NCBI RefSeq assembly: GCF_003265995.1
Contig: NZ_MVJN01000006.1
Location: 186,001-250,000 of the forward strand
DNA: 64,000 nucleotides
Direction: 5' to 3'
From: Legionella quinlivanii
Lineage (GTDB): Bacteria > Pseudomonadota > Gammaproteobacteria > Legionellales > Legionellaceae
Shown here: piece by piece, positions 1 through 8,030 of the stretch
Position numbering within the stretch: the first letter of the stretch is position 1
Layout: each line of letters starts with the position of its first letter
The notes under the pieces: model-generated
What the model saw: only the letters and a program-made list of their open reading frames with translations
The model's database searches: none
What the model was told of the DNA's origin: nothing
Program-made: the position numbers and the translations under genes

Positions 1-247
1 TTCCAGAGGTTAAGGCAGGCAAGACTGAGCTAAACTGCATATTGTGAATAACCGCTTTTTTTCCTAATTCAGCGGCAATTAAATGGGCCAGATCTATATC
101 AAAACCCTTAAGTTTAGATTGCTCTGCAAACTCAAAAGGTGGATAGTCAGCAGAGGTTGCAAAATGAATGCTGGAATTATCTTGTGGCTGACAACCTGAT
201 AACAGAAGCGCGACAGCAATTAGTTTTACAGGGAGTGTATATTTCAT
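1..247 (-). CDS. Amino-acid ABC transporter substrate-binding lipoprotein (N-terminal part, cut by window edge)
   Basis: The first 82 residues of a periplasmic solute-binding protein are visible; the rest lies outside the window. The N-terminus is a lipoprotein signal with the lipobox LLSGC, so the mature protein should be anchored by its lipid-modified cysteine. The following ATSADYPPFEF and GFDIDLAHLIA segments are typical of the family 3 (polar amino acid) binding proteins. It is divergent from the arginine repressor gene at 365, and an ARG-box-like sequence abuts its start codon. This suggests an arginine uptake protein (ArtJ-like) controlled by ArgR. The family call is firm; the arginine specificity is inferred from context. 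Confidence 0.85.
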   Translation of the reverse strand, partial: MKYTLPVKLIAVALLLSGCQPQDNSSIHFATSADYPPFEFAEQSKLKGFDIDLAHLIAAELGKKAVIHNMQFSSVLPALTSG

Positions 248-265
248 AATGACTACATATTCAAA
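248..265. promoter_or_regulatory. ARG-box-like operator next to the binding-protein start
   Basis: The core reads TGACT-ACAT-ATTCA, close to the enterobacterial ARG box core TGAAT-WWWW-ATTCA, with the second half-site perfect. It touches the start codon of the minus-strand arginine-type binding protein. An ArgR dimer here would block its transcription or translation. This is a by-eye match and Legionella ArgR may prefer a different consensus. Confidence 0.45.
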
Positions 266-337
266 TATTATCCATTTTCGTAATTTATCTTCTTCACTGT
301 TTATTTGTCAAGCAAAAATGGATATGATTTCAGAAAA

Positions 338-355
338 TGTGGTTTTAAATTCAAG
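338..355. promoter_or_regulatory. Second ARG-box-like site, upstream of argR
   Basis: The core reads TGGTT-TTAA-ATTCA: a degenerate left half-site and a perfect ATTCA right half-site with an AT-only centre. It ends 10 bases before the argR start codon and overlaps the region just upstream of its ribosome binding site. Autoregulation through paired boxes is known for ArgR in other bacteria. Here it is an inference from the sequence match and position. Confidence 0.4.
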
Positions 356-364
356 AGATGAACT

Positions 365-817
365 ATGACTTATGATAACCAGCTGGATCATTTGATTTTA
401 AGTATTGTTCAAATTCAGCCAATTGCAGAGCAGGCTGACCTGCAGAGCAGTTTGAAAGAGAAAGGATATGATATTCCACAAGCCACCCTTTCGAGACGCC
501 TGAAGAAGCTTAAAATTGCGAAAGTGGGTGGTGTTTATCAGCTCATTGAACCGCAACAAGCATCTGGCTTGCCCATAGTCACAAACATTCAATACTCGGA
601 GTACGGGCTTGTAGTTCTTCAGACGCAGCCAGGAAATGCCAGCAGCCTTGCCTATTATCTGGATAGAAAATATGTGGCGTTTCATTCGCTTGAAAAGCCT
701 TCGTCTGGTATTTTGGGCACGATTGCCGGGGATGACACCATTTTGCTGGTTATTCGAGGTCCAGCTGATTTGGATGAAGTGAAACGCCTGCTCAAAAAAG
801 AATTCCCTTATATCTAG
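365..817 (+). CDS. argR: Arginine repressor ArgR
   Basis: A 150-residue ArgR-family regulator, the usual length. The N-terminal half is the winged helix-turn-helix, with the ATLSRRLKKLKI recognition region near residues 40-51. The C-terminal half carries the oligomerisation and arginine-binding segment with the hallmark GTIAGDDTILLVIRG near residues 118-132. In this family arginine promotes hexamer formation and repression of arginine synthesis or transport genes. The divergent neighbour is an amino-acid binding lipoprotein, which fits local control of arginine uptake. In L. pneumophila ArgR regulates genes expressed in the vacuole; transfer of that role to this organism is an inference. Confidence 0.92.
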   Translation: MTYDNQLDHLILSIVQIQPIAEQADLQSSLKEKGYDIPQATLSRRLKKLKIAKVGGVYQLIEPQQASGLPIVTNIQYSEYGLVVLQTQPGNASSLAYYLDRKYVAFHSLEKPSSGILGTIAGDDTILLVIRGPADLDEVKRLLKKEFPYI

Positions 818-865
818 TAAAGGCACCTTGTGTGATAGATTACCAGACCTCTGTCATTTCCGCGC

Positions 866-1026
866 GGCATTGTTGCGTGGAAAAAATAGGTGTATAAAAG
901 ACTGTCTTTGCGAACGCCAGCGAAGCAATCCAGCTCGTAACCCTGCTCAAGGTTTGATCTGGATTGCTTCACTTCGTTCGCAAAGACGACAGTTTAGTTG
1001 CATGGTTCTATTTACGCAACAATGCC
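866..1026. mobile_element. MITE-like palindromic insertion, copy 1
   Basis: A 161-bp element with terminal inverted repeats beginning GGCATTGTTGCGT at the left and ending ACGCAACAATGCC at the right. Inside is a long hairpin: GTCTTTGCGAAC and GAAGCAATCCAG face CTGGATTGCTTC and GTTCGCAAAGAC. The flanks ATTTCCGCGC (856-865) and TTTTGCGCGC (1027-1036) match at 8 of 10 positions, as expected of an old target duplication. The flanks also look like the two halves of another hairpin repeat (TTTCCGCGCAGG...GAAATCC), so the element seems to have inserted into it. It fills most of the gap between argR and the protease gene; no gene was seen in that gap. Copy 2 is at 59326-59481. Confidence 0.75.
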
Positions 1027-1132
1027 TTTTGCGCGCAGGCGCGAAATCCATCATCGATCTGGGACGCTGTCCTGTTGAAACAGATCCGCCTATGTGGAAT
1101 GATCCAGTTCATGGTACATCCGTTCTAAAAAC

Positions 1133-3040
1133 TCACCCCATTCGATGACTGGCATTTTCCTTTGCATCCGCTTTTTGTTCGCTTTTGTCCTCAGCCATTT
1201 TACTAATCTCATCAATTAACCTGGCAGTGGTTGTTTTAACGCCAGCCCAGGCAAACATCCGAGTAAAAATACCCTGCCCTTTATTCAACAGTTCATAACG
1301 ACTAATCATACCTCCATTTTTATTCATAGTATTCGTGGTTACATCCTGATGCGACTTTAGATCGCGCAGAAGAGTCTGAAACGATGCCAGATCCCTGGAT
1401 TTAGCCAGATTAACCACCAATTCATAGACAGCATCACTTTTATCAACTCTGAATGCGTGTATACGATCATCCTTAAACAGTGTTTCTGCATGCTTAACCA
1501 GATCTTTAAAGGCTTGACTATTTTTTATATCGTTCAGTCTGGTGTCAGTATATGAATAAAGAGTGGGCTGTCTGATAGCATTTTTCCAACGAGTCGCATC
1601 ATATTTAACTTCTTTCTCCTCTTTCATAAGAGGCTCTTTTTCAGAAGCTTTGGGCTCTTTGGTTTCTCTATCTCTCTTATCTTTAACAGCGGGAGTTTTC
1701 TCTTCAACTTTATCTTTTTTCTTTTCCTGTTCAGGTGATGACTCAGGTGAACGATTAGCCGCTTGCTGTCTTAATTCCTGGATTGCTGCTTTCTGATCGG
1801 CCTGATGAACAAGACTGGGTTTATATCGTTGTTCAAGCTCTTTACGGGAAGTTAATTCATAAGCAAGAAGATCTGCATGCGACTGCTTCAGGCAAAGCTT
1901 GATAAAAACAGCGCCCTGTTTTAGCCCTTTCTCGTTATTGGGAAAGGTATATTCCCGCTTTCCATAATTTGAATCATAGTACTGCAATTTGATCTGCTTA
2001 TCTTCATGAGTTATCCGTAGACCCATGGTATGCCCAGTGTGTTCCTTCGGGTGTATTGTAGTAAATTGCAAGCGATCTTTAGCGGGATTGGCCGCAATTT
2101 CCTGAATAATTTTTTCAGAAACTGATTTTTCATTCCCTTTAAACGCTTGTCTTTCTCGGCTCATTGCCTGATTTTGCAGTGCCGCATTTCTTTGTAAAGA
2201 GGTAATTTGTCCTATTATAGGTTTATCGGCATATTCTGATTTCTGGCCTCGGACTTCTTTACGCAAAGCATTGTGAAATTTGTCCGTTGTTAACCACAAT
2301 CCAGTGATTCCAAAACACTCTCCCCCCTCATTCAACGTTTCGCCCGGATCTCTGAAAATAAGTGCTTCTCCCTGATTGAACCATGCAGGGTTAATGATGA
2401 GAAAATCGGCAAATTTAGTCAGCATATTCCGTTTATCAGGGGGCTTTTTCAGCAGTGCATATCCCTCTTTAAATTCTATTTTATTATAAATTTCCTGGGC
2501 ACTATCCTTATCACGATTCGCTAAAATAGCCATCGATTTTGCCTGAAAGTTATCATTTAAATTACATAGCATCGCGTAGTTTTTCAGACTGAGGTGGGAA
2601 ACAAAGTAATAAAGCTCATCATCCGTCAGGTGAATTTGTGGATCGCTCAGATCACCTAGTGACTCAGCAATATCGAGGTAATCAGTATCGGTAAAATCAA
2701 GCCAATATTTTTTATCAGCAAGACGAACAAGATTAATGTAACGCCCTACACTAGTGGGCCCAAGCTCTTTCAATTTTTCCAATTCAGATTCGCGAACCCT
2801 TCCATCCCCATCAGAGAAAGTTTTGAGGAGTTGGTCTCCCTTTATTCTGTCCAGTGCTGCGACTATGACATGTGGCTTATCTTTATACTGTTTGCACGCA
2901 GCGATGAACGCCGTCGTTGATGAGGCCTTATAAAGTTTCTTAGCTAAATCAGTAACATCGCCTTTATCTTTTTTGAGAGCTCCAGCATGCTTACTTAGTA
3001 ATAACGCGGTCGAAACATTAGGTTTTTTGGATTTAGGCAT
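1133..3040 (-). CDS. YopT-like (peptidase C58) cysteine protease, candidate Dot/Icm effector
   Basis: A 635-residue protein with no signal peptide. The segment GGECFGITGLWLT (239-251), TGHTMGLRI (335-343) and YYDSNYGKREYTF (354-366) gives an apparent Cys242-His337-Asp356 triad in the order and approximate spacing of the YopT/AvrPphB C58 peptidases. A charged low-complexity linker rich in K and E covers about residues 420-480, followed by a helical C-terminal region. The C-terminal tail contains the acidic stretch KMAEDKSEQKADAKEN, compatible with a Dot/Icm secretion signal. The family cleaves host proteins such as prenylated GTPases or kinases; the target here is unknown. No convincing PmrA or CpxR box was found upstream. 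The protease fold is a motif-based inference. Confidence 0.72.
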   Translation of the reverse strand: MPKSKKPNVSTALLLSKHAGALKKDKGDVTDLAKKLYKASSTTAFIAACKQYKDKPHVIVAALDRIKGDQLLKTFSDGDGRVRESELEKLKELGPTSVGRYINLVRLADKKYWLDFTDTDYLDIAESLGDLSDPQIHLTDDELYYFVSHLSLKNYAMLCNLNDNFQAKSMAILANRDKDSAQEIYNKIEFKEGYALLKKPPDKRNMLTKFADFLIINPAWFNQGEALIFRDPGETLNEGGECFGITGLWLTTDKFHNALRKEVRGQKSEYADKPIIGQITSLQRNAALQNQAMSRERQAFKGNEKSVSEKIIQEIAANPAKDRLQFTTIHPKEHTGHTMGLRITHEDKQIKLQYYDSNYGKREYTFPNNEKGLKQGAVFIKLCLKQSHADLLAYELTSRKELEQRYKPSLVHQADQKAAIQELRQQAANRSPESSPEQEKKKDKVEEKTPAVKDKRDRETKEPKASEKEPLMKEEKEVKYDATRWKNAIRQPTLYSYTDTRLNDIKNSQAFKDLVKHAETLFKDDRIHAFRVDKSDAVYELVVNLAKSRDLASFQTLLRDLKSHQDVTTNTMNKNGGMISRYELLNKGQGIFTRMFAWAGVKTTTARLIDEISKMAEDKSEQKADAKENASHRMG

Positions 3041-3238
3041 CTTCGTTCACAATACAACCATTTAAGATAATTATAGGGCATGAACATTAATAAATTATTA
3101 TCTCCTCAGAGTAGTTAGAGCATTATTTAATCACAATGAAACTTTCATTGTGAGGCAATCCTAAAGCGTTATACTTCCTACTTATCAGGACCGTTTTTTT
3201 TGACTAGTATTAGTTTTAATTAACTTATCGAGCAAACT

Positions 3239-3676
3239 ATGAATATCCTGTTTCATCTGGCATTTCCGGTCCACAATTTTGAAATGGCTAAATGGTTCTA
3301 TCATCAGATGTTAGAGTTTGAACCGGGCCGGGAATCAGAGCATGCGTTGATTTTCAATTTTGCATCGCATCAGATTGTGGCCCATAAAATGGAAGATATT
3401 CCGCCTGAACAGGAAGGCATTTATCCAAGACACTTCGGTTTGATTTTTCTGGAACTGGAAGAATTCAATCAATTTAAAGACAAGCTTTTGCAAAAAAACC
3501 TTCCCTTTGCTATTCCAGTTAAAACACGATTTGCAGGAACCAAAATTGAACATCTTTCATTTTTTCTGAAGGATCCCAGCAATAACCTGCTTGAGTTTAA
3601 ACATTATATTCATCCATCTGCCATTTTTGCTGAACGTGATTTTCATGAAGTTGGAGAAAAAGTTGATGCAATATAA
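3239..3676 (+). CDS. VOC-family (glyoxalase-like) protein
   Basis: A 145-residue protein of the vicinal oxygen chelate fold: HLAFPVHNFEMAKWFYHQML at the start and SFFLKDPSNNLLEFKHY near the end are the classic first and last beta-alpha-beta modules with a terminal glutamate metal-ligand position. Members include glyoxalase I, extradiol dioxygenases and resistance proteins. The substrate cannot be told from sequence. It precedes the unknown gene at 3727 by 50 bases on the same strand. Confidence 0.8.
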   Translation: MNILFHLAFPVHNFEMAKWFYHQMLEFEPGRESEHALIFNFASHQIVAHKMEDIPPEQEGIYPRHFGLIFLELEEFNQFKDKLLQKNLPFAIPVKTRFAGTKIEHLSFFLKDPSNNLLEFKHYIHPSAIFAERDFHEVGEKVDAI

Positions 3677-3726
3677 TCAAACTTATTGTACAATATACAG
3701 CCAATTTAATTCATAACGAGTGATCG

Positions 3727-4944
3727 ATGACATTATCCAGAGAAGATAAAGTATGTTTTGAAAGCAAATTAGCTGCTGCCATTCAGGCGAATCCGCAATA
3801 TTTTCCAGCCGTTAACAAGATGTCGGATAATATTTTACAATTACTCGATAGTCCTGAAAATCGTGCTTATATCCTTGAAAACAAGCTTTTCACAGATGAT
3901 GTGATGGGTGAGCTGTTTAGCGATACTTATTATGGGACGCTCGATCAGTCTCTCGATTTTTGCCCAAGTCAGGAAGACATGCTGATTGCATTTTCACAGA
4001 GGCTATCCGAACGCCCTGTCAGGGATCTTCCAGCAGTGATGCATCTACACCAATTATTTTCCCAGAAATTCTATGACCAACTGCCTGAAAAAGTAGTCAA
4101 GCATAATGATGTAATCCGAAATATAGACCGGAGCAAATTGAGTATGTCTCAACGGGTTGCAATTATACTCGACTCCTATCCTCACGAAGTGACCCGTTTA
4201 AAGAATAAAGTTGCAAACCGAATTTTTAATAATGACTATTTTAAAATTCCCGCTCGTCAAAAAACGGGAAACACAGGCCAAATGACAGACAGTATTGGTG
4301 TTGCAAATCCTGAAAAATGCAGAATTCAGCAAAAAACCAAACCTCACCAGAATATTTTAGGTGTCTTTTTACCCACTAATTCAAAATGGCTTGAAGAAAT
4401 AAACACGTTAGAACAGCCTTTTTTAGCAGGCCCCTCAGGCCATACCGGCTCCTCGCTGTTAATGTCAGTCATGATCGGTAATTTAAGTGCAGATGAACTC
4501 AAGGAATATGTAACAGCAGTAATGGGATTACTGGTTGGTGGTGGATACCACCATGTTCATGAAGTCGGGGTTATTGCCAAGCGTATTGGAATCCCTTATC
4601 AAGCCAATAAACATTATTCCTATCTGCCTGAACACTTTCTTGAGACCGATGCTATGCGAGAATTAGCAGCCGAATTTCCACAGCTCCTGATTGATCAAAA
4701 TCCGCAGCCTGTCAGCAGCGACCCTTGGTATGAACCTTTAAAAAGCCGCTTGCTGGCCCTGGCAGATAATGTTGCAGATAAATTAGTGTATGGAGCGGCT
4801 GCTATTAATGAATTAGAAGGTTCTAAATTAATAGATCCAGGAACAAATCGATATTTTATGTTTAATAGCACTCAAACGGTTGCACTGGCTACAAATAGTA
4901 CCGCTCAGATAAGTGGACACTCAGTGCCTGCTTTAGGTAAGTAA
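3727..4944 (+). CDS. Hypothetical protein with GPSGHTGS and GGGYHHVHEV motifs
   Basis: A 405-residue protein I do not recognise, with no signal peptide and no clear membrane segments. The N-terminal half (1-200) is helical and charged. The C-terminal half contains two striking, probably conserved motifs, GPSGHTGS at 235-242 and GGGYHHVHEV at 271-280, separated by a helix (LSADELKEYVTAVMGLL). The glycine-rich and His/Glu-rich residues could form a nucleotide or metal site. It may be a lineage-specific enzyme or an effector, but it has no PmrA-like box and no E-block near the C-terminus. Confidence 0.6.
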   Translation: MTLSREDKVCFESKLAAAIQANPQYFPAVNKMSDNILQLLDSPENRAYILENKLFTDDVMGELFSDTYYGTLDQSLDFCPSQEDMLIAFSQRLSERPVRDLPAVMHLHQLFSQKFYDQLPEKVVKHNDVIRNIDRSKLSMSQRVAIILDSYPHEVTRLKNKVANRIFNNDYFKIPARQKTGNTGQMTDSIGVANPEKCRIQQKTKPHQNILGVFLPTNSKWLEEINTLEQPFLAGPSGHTGSSLLMSVMIGNLSADELKEYVTAVMGLLVGGGYHHVHEVGVIAKRIGIPYQANKHYSYLPEHFLETDAMRELAAEFPQLLIDQNPQPVSSDPWYEPLKSRLLALADNVADKLVYGAAAINELEGSKLIDPGTNRYFMFNSTQTVALATNSTAQISGHSVPALGK

Positions 4945-4959
4945 AATCAACCTCATACC

Positions 4960-4984
4960 AGTTATCCGCGCATCGCGGGTAACT
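4960..4984. terminator. Candidate terminator hairpin
   Basis: AGTTATCCGCG and CGCGGGTAACT form an 11-bp stem with one mismatch and a 3-base loop, just after the 3727 gene. The T-run is weak (AACTAATTATC), so termination efficiency is uncertain. Confidence 0.45.
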
Positions 4985-5064
4985 AATTATCACTCTCAAG
5001 CGATTCTCTCTGCGATCGTCTAAGCTTATAGCGAAAAGGGATAGACTGCCTAATGGAGCGAATC

Positions 5065-5802
5065 ATGAAATCGTCTGGTCTGCGTAAATTACTAATTATT
5101 CTGTTTTTCTGCTGTAGCCTTCCTGCTCATGCAGTAATTAAGGTGGGTACCGTATTTTTTTATCCCCCTTTTGTATTATCACTGAATGAAGGGTTTGATA
5201 TCGAATTGATGCAATCACTGTGTCAGGGATTGAAAGAGCAGTGCCAAATGATTCCAATGGATTTTAATAAATTATATACCTCACTGGATAAGGGCCAGAT
5301 AGATCTTGCCATCGGCGGGATAGCCATTTCGCCATTAAGAAAAAATGATTATATTTTCAGCCTTCCCTATATGCTCAGTAAGGGACAGTTTCTAGTCCTC
5401 CAGGGTTCTGGTATTAATAGCATGGAAGATTTAAAGGGCGCCGCCGTGGGAGTAATTAAGGGAGATCCCAAAGGGGGTGTTTTTTATAATTATCTTGAAA
5501 GTAATTTTGGAGACTTTTTTCAAATACAAACCTTTGATGACATTGAGGATATCATTACAGCGCTGGGCAATAAAACAATTAAAGCAGCCTTTTTACATCA
5601 TTCTACGGCAGTTTACTGGGAACAAAATGGGGGAAATCAGTTTCAGACATTTGGCAATATCATTCCCATCGGTGAAGGCTATGCCATCATGGCGCTCCCT
5701 GCAAATGCCGCTCTCATCCAGAGAATTAATGTGTTATTGCAAGGTATGGAAAAAGATAATGCCTATTTGAATCTTTACAAAACTTATTTTGGAAATAATT
5801 GA
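5065..5802 (+). CDS. Periplasmic amino-acid-binding protein (SBP family 3)
   Basis: About 245 residues, with a cleavable signal peptide (LLIILFFCCSLPAHA) and the family 3 binding-protein fold: KVGTVFFYPPFV, GFDIELMQSLC, DLAIGGIAISPLRKNDYIFSLPYM and the hinge region GAAVGVIKGDP. The ATG at 5065 is preferred over that at 5053 because GGAG lies six bases before it. The product should bind a polar amino acid in the periplasm and pass it to an ABC permease, which is not encoded nearby. It has no lipobox, unlike the binding protein at the window edge. Confidence 0.85.
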   Translation: MKSSGLRKLLIILFFCCSLPAHAVIKVGTVFFYPPFVLSLNEGFDIELMQSLCQGLKEQCQMIPMDFNKLYTSLDKGQIDLAIGGIAISPLRKNDYIFSLPYMLSKGQFLVLQGSGINSMEDLKGAAVGVIKGDPKGGVFYNYLESNFGDFFQIQTFDDIEDIITALGNKTIKAAFLHHSTAVYWEQNGGNQFQTFGNIIPIGEGYAIMALPANAALIQRINVLLQGMEKDNAYLNLYKTYFGNN

Positions 5803-5821
5803 GGACCCCCAGCTCATAACC

Positions 5822-5967
5822 TAATGGCACTGACTTAAGATATTTACCTAAGTCCCTCGGCTTGTCCGAGGGATCCAGAGATCCAATCCTGACACGAGAT
5901 TCCTGGATCCCTCGGACAAGCCGAGGGACGTAGGAGTAGAAGTGAAAGCCTTAAGTCAGTGCCATTA
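5822..5967. mobile_element. 146-bp nested palindrome with target duplication
   Basis: Perfect 18-bp terminal inverted repeats (TAATGGCACTGACTTAAG and its complement) enclose a second long inverted repeat (5852-5878 against 5903-5929). Each arm of that inner repeat is itself palindromic: CCCTCGG-CTTGT-CCGAGGG followed by ATCCAG. The flanks GCTCATAACC (5812-5821) and GCTCAGAACT (5968-5977) match at 8 of 10 positions and read as a decayed target duplication. It lies between two convergent genes, where its hairpins could also act as a two-way terminator. Confidence 0.75.
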
Positions 5968-5969
5968 GC

Positions 5970-6878
5970 TCAGAACTCCTCCAGCCAATCCAGAATAATT
6001 TGCTGCTCTCTTAAATTCATCAATGCCGGCGCATGCCCTGCATTTTCAACAGTCACCAATTGAATATCCTGATGATAGCGTTTCATTTTTCTAATATGCT
6101 CTGGCAGCAGTAAATCGGAATGGTGCCCTCTGATGACCATCACCGGGCAGCGTACTTTCTCCCACACGCACCACATATCCACATCAAACAGAATCCCTTC
6201 CAGAGCTCTGTGGGGGTGGTGAAAAAACTCTTTGATAAAATCAGTAAAATGCTTGGCGTTTTTTATTTCAGGGTCCATTTTCATAATGTACTGATTATCC
6301 GCACGTTGCTTAATGCTGCTGGCAGTCAGGCTATCCCAATCCTCTTCACGATCGATACCAAAATCAGCGTAAATGGTTTTAAAATACGCTTTTGCCTCTC
6401 CATGATCTTTGAATACCGGGCATTTACCAATGTACTTGGAAAGCCGCCACAAAGCTTTTACAGGAACTTGTGGGCCTACATCATTCATAACCAGGCGATT
6501 AATTGGGCTACGAGGCAAAGCAGCCATCATCATACCGATAAGTCCTCCCATTGAGGTTCCAATGAGGTCTACTTTCTCACAATCAATACGGGCAATCAGT
6601 GTATTGACATCACTCATATACTGGTTGAAATTATAATATTTGGAATTTTTAAACCAGGTACTATCACCCCTTCCTGCAATATCAATTGAAAATACATGAC
6701 GTTCATGCTCACTTAGAAAGTTGGCCAGGGCTGTAAAATCACGACGATTTCTGGCAAGGCCATGTATACAGATAATGGGTGGAAAAGGAGAGCTGGCGTT
6801 GCCCCACTCGGTATAGTGTACTTCGTGAAAGCCTTCCCCAGTAAAGCCTGAAAAATAGTGCTCTTTACTGATTGTCAT
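5970..6878 (-). CDS. Alpha/beta hydrolase
   Basis: A 302-residue alpha/beta-hydrolase fold protein without a signal peptide. The oxyanion motif ICIHGLARNRRDF near residue 37 and the nucleophile elbow GTSMGG near residue 110 are clear. A late Asp lies in VIRGHHSDLLLP and the catalytic His in VENAGHAPALM. The start is supported by an AAAGGAG ribosome binding site. Such enzymes hydrolyse esters, amides or haloalkanes; the substrate is unknown. It is transcribed alone, divergent from the small secreted protein at 7029. Its stop codon is three bases from the mobile palindrome. Confidence 0.85.
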   Translation of the reverse strand: MTISKEHYFSGFTGEGFHEVHYTEWGNASSPFPPIICIHGLARNRRDFTALANFLSEHERHVFSIDIAGRGDSTWFKNSKYYNFNQYMSDVNTLIARIDCEKVDLIGTSMGGLIGMMMAALPRSPINRLVMNDVGPQVPVKALWRLSKYIGKCPVFKDHGEAKAYFKTIYADFGIDREEDWDSLTASSIKQRADNQYIMKMDPEIKNAKHFTDFIKEFFHHPHRALEGILFDVDMWCVWEKVRCPVMVIRGHHSDLLLPEHIRKMKRYHQDIQLVTVENAGHAPALMNLREQQIILDWLEEF

Positions 6879-7028
6879 TGCATTTCTCCTTTATTGGATA
6901 CAGACTGTTCACGGATAGACCTGACCTTAATATAGCCAATTTTCATAAAAATTAACTAAAATTAAATATAAAGAATATAAAAATTCTCAAAAGACCGTGC
7001 AATTTAAACTGATTGAGATGGAGTAATT

Positions 7029-7580
7029 ATGGATATAAACAACATTCAGGGATGGCTGCGGCAAATCATTCTTATTGGTTCACTCTTAGTCACCCAGGCC
7101 GTAATAGCTGATAATGAGGAGAAGCTAAATCAATGGGTGCTTACACCCCAAAGCCTTGGCCCCGTTAAAATAGGAATGACTTTACAGGAAGCTGAAAAAG
7201 CAACCCAGAAAACATTTCTTAATTCAAAGCCTGAGGAAGATATGGGAGAAGACGAGACCTGCTTTAATACCAGTTTAAAAGGACTCGATGATATTTCTTT
7301 TATGATTTCAAAACAGAAAATTGTTCGCATTAACATCAATGGCGGCAGTATTAAAACCAATAAGGGGGCCGGTATTGGCGATACAGAAAGTGATGTGATG
7401 TCATTATATAAAAACAAAATACTTACGGAGCCACATCGCTATGATGATAAAGGACATTATCTGACGTTTATTAAACACTCACAACCTTACGCAATTCGTT
7501 TTGAAACTGATGGGCAGAAAGTGGTACGCATGTATGCCGGACAAACTCGTGAAGTGCATTATGTTGAAGATTGTTTGTAG
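7029..7580 (+). CDS. Small secreted hypothetical protein
   Basis: A 183-residue protein with a hydrophobic N-terminal segment (IILIGSLLVTQAVIA) that looks like a signal peptide, so it is probably periplasmic. The LGPVKIGMTLQEAEKA segment recurs in small bacterial periplasmic proteins of unknown function, often before a mixed beta domain. Two cysteines (in DETCFN and the C-terminal VEDCL) could pair. It is followed on the same strand by two small genes with gaps of 56 and 4 bases, so the three may be co-transcribed. Confidence 0.7.
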   Translation: MDINNIQGWLRQIILIGSLLVTQAVIADNEEKLNQWVLTPQSLGPVKIGMTLQEAEKATQKTFLNSKPEEDMGEDETCFNTSLKGLDDISFMISKQKIVRININGGSIKTNKGAGIGDTESDVMSLYKNKILTEPHRYDDKGHYLTFIKHSQPYAIRFETDGQKVVRMYAGQTREVHYVEDCL

Positions 7581-7636
7581 TAATCATTTCATTTATTTAT
7601 AATCCGCCAGCAAATAATTTGTGAAAGAAGAATGCG

Positions 7637-8026
7637 ATGCATCCAGTTTTAAAGGTAATTCAACAAGCAAAAGACGAGCAATGGCCTTTTCCTCAAACAC
7701 TGAGCAGGCTTCGTGATGCAGGAGTGCTTTATTATCGCGTCACCTGGGAAGACGATTACAAAGCCGTCTTTCAATTAACTGATGATACCCGGATTGAAGA
7801 AAATCATCCTGAATTCAATACCAAAGCCGCTTCACACTATTCAGAGCAAGCTGCAAAAATAGCGCTGCATGAGCATCAGCAGGGGAAAACCACGTATCCG
7901 CAATGGCTTAACGATATGGGGAAAGCCGGAGTATGCGCTTATCGGGTTGATGCAAACATGCGAACGGTGACCTATTTCGGCATTGATTCAGAAAACTATT
8001 TTGTCGAAGAAGTTCCTGGAGAATAA
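7637..8026 (+). CDS. DUF1398-type protein
   Basis: A 129-residue soluble protein that resembles the DUF1398 family (E. coli YbcV type). Segments LRDAGVLYYRVTWEDDYKAVF and MGKAGVCAYRVDANMRTVTYFG share the pattern aGv-x-yRV, suggesting a two-lobed or internally related fold. The function is unknown. The gene is followed four bases later by the DNA alkylation repair gene, and the close spacing implies a common transcript. Confidence 0.7.
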   Translation: MHPVLKVIQQAKDEQWPFPQTLSRLRDAGVLYYRVTWEDDYKAVFQLTDDTRIEENHPEFNTKAASHYSEQAAKIALHEHQQGKTTYPQWLNDMGKAGVCAYRVDANMRTVTYFGIDSENYFVEEVPGE

Positions 8027-8030
8027 GCCG

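Noticed and set aside
828-1148. Open frame of 106 codons after argR
   Set aside because: It lies over the palindromic insertion and has no protein-like composition.
3041-3110. Possible PmrA half-site (TTAAT) upstream of the YopT-like gene
   Set aside because: Only one half-site is present; the second is absent.
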